Assembly: GCA_949128115.1 (NCBI GenBank)
Contig: OX421964.1
Coordinates: forward strand, 30,496,177-30,560,176
Direction: 5' to 3'
From: Anaspis maculata
Lineage: Eukaryota; Arthropoda; Insecta; Coleoptera; Scraptiidae
DNA length: 64,000 nucleotides
A program made the translations under genes and the position numbers. Shown piece by piece: positions 32,460 through 45,168 of this stretch. The notes beneath the pieces were generated by a model. It had not been told where the DNA came from. It made no database searches and saw nothing but the letters and a program-made list of their open reading frames with translations. Each line of letters starts with the position of its first letter. Within the stretch, counting starts at the first letter, position 1.

Positions 32460-33906
32460 TAGTGGGGTCGGTACACATCAAAAAACGGTACTATACGGCA
32501 TTTAATGATACAGAAAATCCCTTTTGCATGAGTGTTCCACAGGGTCTATCAAACGATATTGAAAGTGGGGCCGCAGGGGGGCCCTGTCAAGTTGACGGTC
32601 CAAGAACTCCTACCAAACCATCTTTCAATTTCGTTGTGTCACTCAAATGGGGATGATGTGACTCCATTGTGGATCTCGATGGCACCGGTCGCCATGTCTC
32701 TTTCATCCTTCATGCTTGAAAAAATAATTTCTTCGGGAGGTCAGAGAAATCACTTTTTATTTTATACATACAAGAGGATGCGAAGTTGACATGTTTTGTG
32801 TCTTAACCTGTTACTTGGCATTCTTAAAATCTTATTATGGAGTCAATTTTTCAAATTCTCAATTTTGGGCTGATTGGTATGCTAAGATGTAGGTATTTTT
32901 AACATCCAGTTCAGACGTACTTTTTTATAATGTCCAACTGGAGATTATTAGAATCATCATCAGGGGTGGATAGAGTGAACTATTTTCTGGATATTATGTC
33001 GAGAAAATCAATTCTAAACCACGCATAGAAAGGACACAAATTATTTTTCTTTCGGTCGGTCGAATTGCGATGCCTACTACGCCTGTCAGGGAGAAGGCTG
33101 AGAATCGCCAGCCTAAGCTAGTATGAAAACAGCGTAAACAAATTCAAAACTGACTAAAACACTGAGTGCTGACTCAGAATTGAATGTCGAACCACATACC
33201 CAAGTATTTCAGGCAATTTTGAATTCGTTTAGGCTGTTTTCATACTAGTTTAGTCCGGCGATGCTCAGCGTTCTAACCTGACGGGCGTAGACCGACCAAA
33301 AAAAAAATAATTTGTGTACTCTCCATGCGCGGTTTAGGATTGATTTTCTCGACATATTGTTCAGAAAATAGTTCAGTCTATCCACCCCTGACGATTATGC
33401 CAATAACACACAATTGGACATTGAAAAAAGTACGTCTGAATTGGATGTTGAAAAATACCTACTTCTTAACCTACCAACTAGCCTAGAATTAAGAATTTGG
33501 AAAATTGAACTCATAATAGAATTTTGGGAAAGCCAAATAACAGGTTGAGACAAAAAACATGCCAACTTTGCATCCTCTTGTATGTATAAAAAAATAAAAA
33601 GTTATTTCTCTGACCTCTCGAAGAAATTGTTGTTCCAAGCATGAAGGATGAAAGAGACATGGCGACCAGTGCCATCGAGATTCACAGTGGAGTCACATCA
33701 TCCCCATTTGAGTGACAACACGAAATTGAAAGATGGTTTGGTAGGAGTTCTTGAACCGTAAACTTGACAGGGCCCTCTGCGGCCCACCTAAGGGAGAGCT
33801 TTTGTGCTTCCCCTTCTAATATCGTTCGTTAGGCCTTGTAGAACACTCATGCAAACGAAATTTTCTGTATCATTAAATGCCGTATAGGAATGGCTACCAA
33901 CCCCTA
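32460..33906. mobile_element. Foldback element, 1.45 kb, TAGTGGGGTCGGTA family
   Basis: The left tip TAGTGGGGTCGGTACAC and right tip GCTACCAACCCCTA are diverged complements. The halves match over almost the full length: ATGCAAAAGGGATTTTCTG-type sequence near 32510 faces 33850, the CATGTCTCTTTCATCCTTCA block near 32690 faces 33640, and the ACCCCTGATGATG-type block near 32960 faces 33385. The centre is near 33180. No transposase is present. The tips equal those of the element at 49250, so the two form a family, probably with a TA target duplication. Confidence 0.85.
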
Positions 33907-33907
33907 T

Positions 33908-36241
33908 TAGTACGTATGAATCTTGGTGTTATTATATTCAGTTGGGAGTTACCATGTCTGTAAAAGCTTGGCCACCCTTTCAAATTTGTTCTTTGAGACC
34001 CTTAGAGACATTTAAGAAGGGTGGCCAAAGTGAGTCTCTGGGAAGTTTCCTGCAGGACACCAGAAACAAGATTGCGGCTCAAAAATATCGGAAACAGTTT
34101 TAACTCGGCGTTTAGTTGACCTACGAATGAAATTTCAACGGTTATATTCATGTTCATCCTTTTGTTGAAGAACATAGATAATTGAAAAAAGTAATGTAGG
34201 GTAACAGCACCAGTAAATGAGGGAACTTTTCCCCAATATTTTCTAACTTTTTTTCTCGACTGCACTGACTGCGCCTAATGTGATGTACAATTGTTTTTTA
34301 GAGCCTTTGGAGGTAATTTTGACAGGTGGCCAAACTGAGCCACCGGGAAGTTTAGCACAAGGCCCCGAAGACAAGATGGCCGACAAAAATATCGGGATTC
34401 ATTATTATAATTCGGCTTATATTTTATATTTGACCTACAAATAAAATGGGAACGATTACAACAGTATTTTACCTTTTGTTGATGAATATAATAATTACTT
34501 GAAACTCTAAATGTGGGGTAACAGCACCAGTAGTAAATGGTTGAATTCAGAAAAAATCGAGTTTTTTTGCAATGCACTGACGGCACCTAGTGTATCTCTG
34601 TCCTGTCTAGGGCCAAAGTGAGTCTCGGGGAAGTTCCCTGCAAAATCCCGAAAACAAGATGGCGGTCAAAACTATCGGATTATAGTTAAGTCGGCTTATA
34701 TTTGACCTACGAATAAAAATTTAAAGATTATTCATTAAACGATATACATATCGATCGCAATTAGTCTGATTATTTATTGTTTTATCTCTTGCTTATGAAT
34801 AAAGGTAATTTCAAAATCTGCATGTAGAGTAACAGCACCAGTAAATGATCGTATTCCGCATTTTTTCTCAATACTTGGAGCGTTCTTCCTTCTTCCCTCG
34901 GCAATGACCGCATGCATGCATAAAAAATGTCGGGATTGGAAATAACAATAACTAGACTATCGGCTTATACGCCATGTACACAAAACTATGAAGTCCCAAA
35001 AGTCAGATATTTCTTGTCATAAGTGAACAAGAATGAAATAATTATTATAATCAGCTACAAGTGAACAAAATCTTCAACCAAAAGACGAATGATTGGAACT
35101 AAACTAAACGCTCGTTTTATAGCACGAGGGGATCAAGACAGACATCATTATCATTATCATAATCACCAAGTTCTCATTTCCAAGACTAGTTGCATGCGTA
35201 CCTCCATCCCTTCCTATCCTGTGCTAACTTACGAATTTTCCTGAAGGTCAAATATCCTACATCCCCAATACACAATATTGCGCGGAAGTGGCGCTCCGAC
35301 GCGGATGCCAAGCGAACTAAGAAAATGTTGACAAGTTATCATCGCGCATGTCCAGAATTCGACAATTTCTGTGTTTGACGCTTACATTTTGTTCAGTTTT
35401 ATCAGCAACTTGTGAAGTCTTCTGATTTAAAATAGATATTCGACGGTCGAATAAGTGTGCCACTCAGTGACTGTTGCCACACCATGCTGTCGTCAATACA
35501 ATACAATACAACACTGGATTAATGAAATATCCCCAGACAATTTCGCGGTAAATTTGAATGTTATGGTTGAAGTGTTCCATGTTTTTTCTCATTCCATAAT
35601 TTGGGGCATTTGGGAATGATCCCTCACATTAAGTGCTTTCGTGAATAGGTTGCGAGGGTTACTACGATTTTTTATGTAACCACTTCTACTTGAAAACGAC
35701 GCATAATCCATTGAGCTTAGTTTGAGAATCACCTATTTTACAGCGTAACATATGGGAGACTTAAAACGAATCACCTCGTTTTTCAGTGCATGCGCTAAGC
35801 GGTCACGCAATATTGTGTATTGCTTGTCTGGGAGCAGTCATCTAACGTGGGTCTACCTCTGTTCTTCTTCATCATTACCTACATTGGGTGCAGTGAGTGC
35901 AGTCGAGAAAAAACGTTGCAAAATATTGGGAAAAAATGTAGTTCCCTCATTTACTGGTGCTGTTACCCTACATTATTTTTTTTATCTATGCTCTTCAACA
36001 AAAGGGTAAACATAAATATAACCTTTGAAATTTCATTCGTAGGTCAACTAAAGGCTGAGTTATAATTGTTTCCGATATTCTTGAGTCGCCATCTTGTTTC
36101 CGGTGTCCTGCAGAAAACTTCCCAGAGACTCACTTTGGCCACCCTTCTTGAATGTCTCTAAGGGTATCAAAGAACAAATTTAAAAGGGTGGCCAAACTTT
36201 TTCAGGCATGGTAACTCCCAACTATGGATTCATACGTACTA
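33908..36241. mobile_element. Foldback element, 2.3 kb, with tandem-repeat left arm
   Basis: The tips TAGTACGTATGAATC and GATTCATACGTACTA are perfect complements. The left arm has three tandem copies of a unit near 300 bp, anchored by GTAACAGCACCAGTA at 34202, 34519 and 34830. The right arm has one inverted copy (35890-36200). The loop (about 34905-35890) is unrelated and non-coding. It begins one base after the previous foldback ends. TAT occurs on both flanks and could be the target duplication. Confidence 0.83.
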
Positions 36242-38232
36242 TATAGAATAGAATCATCTTTCAAAACGACTTTCTGGCTATAGAGCCTGCGATACCTACG
36301 TTTTGTCATCTCAACCACACGAGTTAGATCAGATCTTACGAGTAGTATAGGTAGGTACCTGAAATATGCCTTGAACTTTATTCTAACAAAGCTGCAGAAA
36401 GATACTTCCTTTTCAAATAACGCGGCAGTACTATTCTCAGAGAGCTTTATATACCATTCAGATTATTTTTTCAGCACGTGTACCTAATTGAGTTTTATAC
36501 GATTTTTTTAGGTCCCACGCATAAGGGTTTATTCTGTTGTTCAGCTTCTTTCAAGGTCTATCAAGCTTTCTCAACTATCAACAAACATTGTCACAGCGAC
36601 TGACCCTAGGGCCTGAAGTATAACATGATCCATCCAGCTACGAAAAATTCATACAACGCTTCGGCATTGAGACCGTGGCCGAAAATAAAATAAATATTTG
36701 ACAATAACTGCCGCTCAGACACTTAGGGAACCGTCAGGGCTGGATATGATTGATTCTCCGTAAATTCAAGCAACATTAATCGACCATCATCATAATCCCC
36801 CGGAATGGTAACAAGTATTAGACAATCAATTTTTCTTCTCTCGCCAGAGAAATTCGAGGCATCACAGCCCCCGCATGCACAGACAAAGATTGATAGTTTT
36901 CGTGCGCCCCTCTCTACGGTGCAAGGACAACTCGATTCCGTCGAGGATCCTCCCCGGCATTTAACATTTATGATGATCTGATGACGTCATAACCGGCAGC
37001 AGGGTGGAAGCACGTGGATTAAAGTATATTGTGAGCAGGACGAGGAGGAAGCCCTGGGCCGTGAATCCCACACGCATAGTATAAAATATCAGGCCGTGGT
37101 TATTATGAAGGCGTATGAGGGCAGGTTTTGGGCGTACTTCTCATGTAGTGGGCAAAAAGTTTGTTCAAAATACAATTCAATTTTAGTGATTTTTGTGTAA
37201 GACAAGAAATCAGCAAAAACAGCAGGTGGCCGACCTACTGCTCCTTTTTTCACCCTCCCTAGTCCTTTCTCTCCTTTCTATAACTCAAAACTTTACGGCC
37301 GTACGCCATTCGAAATATTTGAATAAAAACAAATGTTTTCACAGGACGACCCTTGTCGATCTTCCTTCAAGTTAAGTCGTTCGTAAACATTGCTGCTTCC
37401 TCTTGGAAAAATATACGCGCGTTTGAGCTTTTATACCGTACTGATGGTTATAAGGGACGCTGGCTAGCTGGGTCCCCAGCCAGTGACAAGTGCAACATAA
37501 GCAACGCCTCTTTTTTTTATAGACTAAAGCCGGGCGAGCAAAGTTTTTTTTATCGATGACGCATCCTTTTTGGGTGTGTATCTTAGCCAAATAGTCCAGA
37601 AGAAAATCGCTTTGTTTTTCCGCGTCCAAAAGTTTTGGAATTTATCCATCAGAAAATGGAGAGCAAACGAAAAAAAACGCGTATAGACCGTGGAGTACGC
37701 CAATGTAAATAACAACAATAAATAACCCTTTGGCCGGAAGCAGGGGTGCTTTGAAAATCACTCGTCTCGGGATTATGAGGCAATTTGCAAGGATAATGCT
37801 GGTGATGCGGCCGGGAAAAGCACGATTGCCTCGTTATAGCCGGCAATTTGGCAACTTATGAATTCATCATCGTGAAATTTTGCAAATTAAAAAGGAATCC
37901 TTGACGCTATGTTATTCCCTGTGATATTGATGATGATGGCTACAAACACGATTCTTGTAGCTAATATTATAGGTATACTGTTCCAATGCATCGTGCCTCT
38001 TAGATTTGATAGCACATTGACACATTTTCGATCTGATCAAAACAAACTTCGCTATTGATTTTTCAAGCCTCAAGCGATGTAGCAGGAGAGGAGAGCCAAG
38101 AATGGAATATTGTTTCTCCATCTCTGAATATTTTTTTCAAGTGTGAAATTTTTAGCTGTGAGGTGAGCATTTTCTTCTCAGCTACCACTTCCAGCTACCG
38201 CTACTGTTGCGAAACAAGACACGACGCGCGAG
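36242..38232. other. Spacer, mostly unique DNA
   Basis: No gene is recognised. The segment 36.8-37.15 kb is GC-richer and contains a TGACGTCA (CRE-like) octamer near 36981. Frames such as 37193-37375 and 37372-37629 are short and share no family. I see no inverted repeat or tandem array here. Confidence 0.4.
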
Positions 38233-39291
38233 TAAAGGTGGATTTATACTCGCAGAAAATAAGAATAAAAATAAAAATAACGATAAGAATAAAAATAAAA
38301 AAATGAGAACGGCAACTGCCCATTTATACTCCAGAAATAAAAATAAGAATAAGAAATAGTTTGAAACATTGCTCCTAGGTGTCGCTCGAATCATTGAAAT
38401 GAAAGTCGTCAAAATTTTAAGTTACAGTTTTTAGCTTTATGCTGTTGCTATTGTGGTTGTTTCCCTACTTGTTTTGTTTGGTGCCATACAATATCACTAA
38501 TCTGTAATAAAACTTGAATAGGTAGGTAACTATCCAAAAGAATTTTTTACATCGCATTATTTCAAATTAATATCATGTATAGTGTAGGTATCTACTTCCC
38601 AATCTAAATTATTGCAGTAATAGACAACTAACACTGATGTGAACTTGTGAGGATAACTGATAGATGGCGCCACGTTTAGCCCGCCGTTACAAAGCAACCC
38701 ATGGGAGTTTCTCGCCTACCCAAAAACAGGCGGTTTCAGGCAACTCTTGCTACATCGATGTACTGCGGATTGCATGAAAGCAGCCCCCATCGTCATCGGC
38801 AAAGCTTGACTGCGTTCGTCACTCGTTCGGCTTATCTTCGAGCAGAAGTTGAAAATATTCAACTTGTTATTTTTATTATTGAATTTCTTGGACAGGAGCG
38901 GCGGTAAGTATTTTCTGAGAGAGGCTAGGATCCTGTCATTAACTGAAGGAAACACAAGCCAGGGAAGGCTTTAAAACACATCGTAGAATATTATTCTACA
39001 TAAGTTAACCGCGTAACTTGATTAATCAATAACATTGAGGATGATTTGTGCAGAATTTAGGAAACATTTCGCCCTCAAAGACTCTTTTACGCCGCCACTG
39101 TTGCCATATCTGCGCATCTTCAATAAGCAACAGTGAATGGAAAGTTGGAATTTCTTAATCTTATTGTTATTTCATATTTTGGTGTATAAATGCTTCCATC
39201 TGGAAGCTCATTTTTAACATTCTCTCATTTTTATTCTTATTGTTATTTTGTATTTTTATTTTTATTTTCCGCGAGTATAAATCCACCTTTA
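38233..39291. mobile_element. DNA element with AAAGGTGGATTTATAC ends, 1.06 kb
   Basis: TAAAGGTGGATTTATACTCG at 38233 is matched by its complement ending at 39291. The arms continue as AAAATAAGAATAAAAATAAA-type sequence for about 75 bp. A partial second copy of the terminus (CATTTATACTCCAGAAATAA) lies at 38321 within the left side. The interior holds no transposase: frames at 38701-38907 and 38716-38955 overlap on opposite strands and resemble nothing. The superfamily is unassigned. Confidence 0.78.
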
Positions 39292-42200
39292 GACACGCAC
39301 CTCCAGAATTGGCGAAGGAGCCGTGCATGCCTTCTCTAGATAGGTATCCGCCGACAGGCTATCCACCATAACCATACAGAGTACAGACTATACAGCAGTT
39401 ACAGACTATGTAGTACCCATTTTGTTTTGTGAATTAAACTTGTAGCTTTAGCAACATATGCTGCTTTGGCACTATTATTCAGGAGAAAGAAGGATGCGGC
39501 ATCAAGAAGACGGCCATTCGCACAATTATTTAAGAAATACACCCACCGATCTCAACTCATTTCTGAATTACTTCCAATGATTTCTACCACAACGTATATC
39601 TGCCAGATTTCTCAAGTGATTAGTGATTTGCCCCTCAGTTGCATTGCTTTTCTTTCTTCCAAATTACTGATAGAATAGATAAAACTGGAATTCATGCGGG
39701 TTTTTCTTTTGTACCATATGTAGGGCACTACAAAGTTAAAGTTGATTATTGATCTATACATAAAATGTGCTAATCGCGGTCCAATGAAGCTTATAATAAT
39801 AATAATAATTATGATGATAAGCCTAAAAACTGCCGGCGGAAGGACTAGGGCGTTTGCAAATTCGAAGGATTGTTTCCAGTTACTGAAAAAGTGTATTATT
39901 CTCATCTCTGTTGCCTTTGTGAAATCTTCAGCGACGAACCCCTTGATGCAAACTTTAATGAGAACCAGCGTAAAGTTAACAATTTTTACAAAGAGAAATT
40001 AAGTCAAAACAAGGCGCTTCAAATTAAATACCACCAAGCCGTCGCAGCAACAATTAGACCGTAATAACTATTTTAATGAAGAGTTGAGAATGAACACAAA
40101 AAAAAAACAAAAACCATTCCGGCTTCCTCGCCGGACGGAGAAAATCACATCTCGTTGCAGACCCAGGACCCGACTTCAGAGCAGTACGACGGCGTTGGCA
40201 GTTTCTCCATTGTCCCTTCAGTTTTGAAATGTTTGAATAATTTAGTAGGTGGGTATATTTTAGTGAACTCTACTCTAGCTCTCCTTCTGCAATCTCGAAA
40301 CTCTAGAAGTGTTCGTCTAAAATATCGTCTTGCGAAAATGATTCTCTCTATCATTGACCTCTCTCCGGGCGCGCTAGATGAAAACCCGATCCGTCTCTGA
40401 AAGGGTTTCTCTCCGGCCCGTAATGAGAAGTTTAGGGGTATAGCGCGGCCATATTTCAGAGCCGAAACGTCGGCCGGGGGAAAAATATTTTTCCACTTTC
40501 TCATTCAGTCATTTTTTTTCTTCTTTGCTCGAGGGAAGGTGGCGCGTTGCCACGGTCGCATCGAAATCAACTCATTTACCGCAGAGCGATAGCCAAAAAA
40601 ATATATATCGAGCTAACGAAGTGAAGTCGGTATGGGTCTGCGGCCGAGAAGAACGCGGGTAAAAGATGTGTATCGAAGTGTGAAAGAGGTGGGCCGGGAT
40701 AATAAAGTATTGCGATGTGTCTCTAAATCGTATAAAGAGCCAAAGTACGTTCTTTTTATGGAATCATCGATAAATCCGGTCCTCCTGACCGCCGACCGGT
40801 CATGCATTATTCAATGAGTTTGCCGTTTTATTTGCTGTCAAAATGGACGATCCTTATCAATTTTGACAGATGGTTGGGCTTTTCTCTGTTGGAAAGAGTT
40901 GAATGTAAAAATTTGACGTTATGAGTAGATACAGTCTTTGTTTGGAACAGAAGCGAACAACAACACCCTTATTAATACATTAACAGGTTTACTTCGACTC
41001 AAGCGACCCCTACACCTTATTTTGGGGTCAAGTTGGGAGAGGCTACATAACTTTACGTAAAAGAATGATTCTGAAAATTTTATGAACCCTCGGAGCCCCA
41101 TGTATCACAAATCGAAGTTGTTCCCAAGGGAGTTTCAGTATAAAAGAAATAGAAAATTTGTGCCGTAATATCTAAACCTGCATGCCTCTCCAACTCTTTC
41201 AAGTTGTAATCAATTTCCGTTTATTTTATATTTTGATTCAAGATTTTAGAAGGCAAGGGGTATACGGCGTTTTTGACTTTTGTCGGAGTTGAGCTAGTCC
41301 TTTTATGCTCGATTGCACGTACGTGGTATCAAATTTTAGTTCGGTACCAAACAAGGGATCAATGTTTTAAAGTAAATAGAATGCAAACCCGATTACTTCA
41401 AATAAAGAACATAGGTATTGGGAATACAAAATATAGCTTAATACTATTTGAGTTCTTCCATAATTGAGACGACGTTTAAACACACACTGTTTATTACTGC
41501 GTACTACTATAAACATAAACACACGTTGATAATAATCATTCGTGCTTGGGTATATCGTCAATTACTACTCGCTGTTATTGCTCTGAATTTAAGACTGGCA
41601 TGTCAGTCGGCTCATCGATGCTTATATACCTCAAACTGTTATTCTGGAACTCACTACCGGTTCTCTGGCAAATCCTACATTGAGCCGCGACATGTAGCTT
41701 CGGACGACTTTCGAACAATCCAACACTTACGCGTGTAATTCTGACGAGTTCTAGGAGCGGCGCCTCCGCCAATTGAGCTGGTGTGTTCTACTGGATCATC
41801 GATATTATCAGCAGCAAATCTCACACAGAAATTCGTTGGCTCAAAGTGTCCCGTAGCTCAGAAGGAGATTGGGGTGGGTTAACCTTTTAGGTATTCTCGA
41901 CAGTTTAAACAACACGAAATATTTTTTTTTAGGGCGCCACTTGCAATAGTTAATTGCCTCTAGTGAACTCACTAAGATGTCGCAGGTCACTACACAAGAA
42001 TTAATAACGGAATTTGCCTTGTTGAATGCTCTTCGCATATAGTGGACGATCACACACACAGATAAAGAACACAATCACATATTATCATTTACAAGTTTAA
42101 TAAGGATGATATGATAGCTATGTACAATTTGGTTCAAGTTCGTTGAATATAGTAGAAATCAAATATAGCGGCGATCGACCGTCTTTAGATAAATGAAAGC

Positions 42201-43217
42201 TTTGGAGACAAATTTATAGTAAGTGCGAATGATACGTGGTATATGCCGTGGAAGTCGATTGATACCAATTTAGTCGACAAAGGTTATTACGAATCAAGCT
42301 ACCGGAAACGCGAGTTCCAACTTTCGTTTTTACAACGAGAAATTTAGATAGATATAACACAACGATAAATAATAATTCACACGACGATAATAATAATAAC
42401 CATATACAACGTAAATATTATTGAAATAAAAAAATATCACCTAACGAAGATAAAAAAGGATAATTAACGTAGATTCACTTCCTACAAATTTTCATGACCG
42501 CGCGGTCCACAAAAGCGGTCGGATATCTTGCCAACGTACGTCAATGGTTTTGCCAACTTGATCATGGAAGACTCGTTCAGCGACGGTGAGAGACGGTCCT
42601 TGTCTTGTCCAAATCGTATCAACAATGGTAATATATGCGAAATTTGACGTTTTGAGCGTCTGGAACGATCTCGAATTGGTGTGGCAGCTTGAACGGATGA
42701 AGTAAAGTTTTCAGTTACAGCAGCTACAGATGTATTCAAGGGCTACTGTCGACACCACAAGTGTATTTCCCAAATGCACTCGGCGCATATATGAGTATGT
42801 GTGAATGCGATGGATCTAAATGGATCTACATATTTACGTACACAGACCTTTAGACAGAGGATTCCGATGGCCTAAAATCAATGAGCATCTTCAACGGACG
42901 GATATTCGGAAAATCTAGCTTACCATTGAATTCGTGAGTCAATTTCCAACAGTTACAATATTCTACGGTATTTGTACTATACTGCATGTACACGTAATCG
43001 ATGAAACTGCGGAAATGTATGATAATTTCGGTCGATTAGATTGGAATTCACCCAGCGGCCACTCGGCACCGTTCTCGACGTGAAATTTCGACACAGAATG
43101 AAGGTTTTTTCTTCACGTAGAAAGCAATTCGCCCCTTATCGTTTTTCTAAAAACTTCTCTGTCTGTATTTTCGGTCCTATTCCAGTCAGGTTTCACCTCT
43201 ATTCACAGGGTCTGATT
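39292..43217. other. Spacer, mostly unique DNA with dispersed repeat fragments
   Basis: No gene is recognised. An AAT microsatellite lies near 39791-39812 and more near 42390. A diverged interspersed repeat lies at 41278-41400 and is annotated separately. The minus-strand frame 42739-42482 has a dibasic RSRRSKRQ stretch but starts at TTG and matches no family I know. Confidence 0.4.
41278..41400 (+). repeat. Interspersed repeat fragment, copy 1
   Basis: CTCGATTGCACGTACGTGG followed by TATCAAATTTTAGTTCGGTA and CAAACAAGGGATCAATGTTT matches, in reverse orientation, the segment at 47870-47975. The similarity extends into translated sequence (ARYQTGDQIFKV against VRYQTRDQCFKV), but neither copy has a usable frame. 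It is an old dispersed repeat of unknown class. Confidence 0.7.
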
Positions 43218-43292
43218 GAAACACGTACTGACCCAATTGTACTGGCCCAATTGTACTGGCCCAATAGTATTGGGCCAGTACGTGTTTTCCGA
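43218..43292. mobile_element. Small palindromic hairpin element, 75 bp
   Basis: GAAACACGTACTGACCCAAT at the left is the near complement of ATTGGGCCAGTACGTGTTTTC at the right. Between them CCCAATTGTACTGG is repeated in tandem. The result is a hairpin able to fold in more than one register. It may be a miniature transposon or a hairpin RNA source. Confidence 0.65.
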
Positions 43293-44425
43293 ATTTCAGC
43301 TCATAATAATATCTCCATGTAATTTCTAACGGTGCAGAGCCTACGCGTATGTTCTTGAATGCACCAGAACTTCGCAAATAACACTGTGTTCGAACTGTCT
43401 AGAAAAACCGCGTGTGCTCTTGAATGCACGAGAGAATCGTCACTCGTAACAATACGATTATTTGTATACCCAAGCGATTCTAGGGTAACACGCGTTTGTA
43501 GCGCTATATTACACATCCCCCCCCCTCTCCCTGACTCTGTGATCGTCTTAGCCCTTCGGTCCGATTTTGTTCAGGAGTGAAACGACACGAGGAGAAAGAA
43601 GAAAGAGTTTAATGAAACACGCTCATTCTCGCGCTCATTGCACAGAAAGTTACATTGACTAAAAGCAAAATAAGCGCAAAATAATTATTTTATGGTTCTT
43701 TTCAAAAAACATCGAAGGTGTGACTGACAGAATGAATAAAGTGACACACAGTGGACAAAATAAACAAATATTATTAGAAACACAACAACGAAATATGTCA
43801 AACTGTCATCGTCAGTCAAAGAAAAAGGAGACTGACGGATTCGGAAAAAGGCACACAGTAGAAGAATTCGCCAAACAAACCCCTGAGTTATGCCCAAAGA
43901 AGAGAGCTCTCAAATCTGTGACAAAGTGACAAGCGACTCACTGATATTTTCCGGTATTAAATGTAAGTAAAATTAGAGAATCAAAAATGACATGGAGAAG
44001 ATACAGAGTCACCAAACACGGGGGACCATGACATTTTGCATGAAAATCAAATCATCATACAGATAAAAATACCAGTGAGTACATGACAAGTGAATTTTAC
44101 ACAAAATTCATGAAGGGATCATCATCAAGACAATGACATTAAAAATGAATAAACAAATTGCAAATTCAGACAAGGTAAAAATCAGAGCACGGCGCCAAAA
44201 CAAAACTTTCTTTATAGTGCGGGAGCCCACTGCAAAATTCTGGGTCGATCGCTTTTATGAAGAATTTCTGTTTCAATCGATAGTGGGCAATACGATGAAT
44301 CTTCCGATACCCGACAGCCACCTTCCATCCCCTGCTATAAGGGTCGCCGCCGGTTTTAAAGATGCCCATTTTGAATCATTTTTTACACCTCTTGCTTATA
44401 TAAAAAAATGTCACAATGATTGACA

Positions 44426-44520
44426 GAAGGCAAGATGGTCGAGTGGTCTAGATCAAAGTAAACGAATTCAAAGGTCAGAGGTTCTAATCTCCGTGAATAC
44501 CTTTTTTTTATTCTTTTTTT
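44426..44520 (+). ncRNA. tRNA-Leu-like Pol III module, left arm
   Basis: GGCAAGATGGTCGAGTGG followed by TCTA resembles the 5' half and A box of insect tRNA-Leu. GGTTCTAATCTCC resembles a B box and T loop, and the module ends GAATACC followed by eight T residues, a Pol III terminator. The anticodon arm does not fold well, so it is a tRNA-derived promoter module and not a working tRNA gene. It reads toward the centre of the foldback. Confidence 0.6.
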
Positions 44521-45082
44521 TCGCATTTAAAAAGCTTGACTTACTTGAACTTTTGAAAATTGCGGAATTGAACGACGTTTCTCAATTTGGAGTAACTTTC
44601 GTCGCTAAATTTATTAGCTGCCGTTTTTTCCACACAAAAAATACGGCATTTCCTAGTATAGTGCTCTTTCTTCAAACGTGAGTGCCATGAAAACCAGTGG
44701 AATGTGGAGAATTGAAAAAAATAAGGGTTTCCTAAAATCTGGTGTGAAAATGTATAAGTATGTATTTCAAAATTTCAAAATCCGAAAAACTCGATTTTTT
44801 TTCAAAATTATATATATTTTTTGAAAAAAGACCCTCATTCTCTTGCCAGCTCAGATTTAAATAACTAATTTTTCTGTTACGTTTTTAGCTGCACAGATTT
44901 GGCAGTAACTCACGCCAAAAGAATCTATCTGTTGTTTCTCTTCCGCTCTGCAGCTGATCCGCAGTCTGTTTCAGCCGTTTTTTATGCTAGGAAATAACAT
45001 CCTCATCTACTGAAAATGGTATCTTTGTATTAAACAGTGATATGTGCCTGTCAAGCTTTTAAAATGCGAAAAAAAAGAATAA

Positions 45083-45168
45083 AAAAAAAAAGGTATTCGC
45101 GGAGATTAGAACCTCTGACCTTTGAATTCGTTTACTTTTATCTAGACCACTCGACCATCTCGCCTTCT
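45083..45168 (-). ncRNA. tRNA-Leu-like Pol III module, right arm
   Basis: This is the inverted counterpart of the module at 44426. On the minus strand it reads GGCGAGATGGTCGAGTGG with TCTA, then GGTTCTAATCTCCGCG and an ATACC end followed by a T-rich run. It differs from the left copy at only a few positions. It also points to the centre, so transcripts from the two modules would converge. Confidence 0.6.

Noticed and set aside
40440..40480. GAGCCGAAACGTCGGC near 40456 as a second Penelope-like or hammerhead remnant
   Set aside because: There is no CTGATGA element upstream at hammerhead spacing and no RT or nuclease sequence around it.
42482..42739. 85-codon minus-strand frame with RSRRSKRQ, considered as a furin-type site of an envelope-like protein
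   Set aside because: It starts at TTG, has no signal or membrane segment, and no linked gag or pol lies in the right place. A dibasic run alone is not evidence.
44426..45168. Functional tRNA-Leu genes
   Set aside because: The anticodon arm and acceptor pairing are poor and the copies sit symmetrically in a foldback, so they are tRNA-derived modules.
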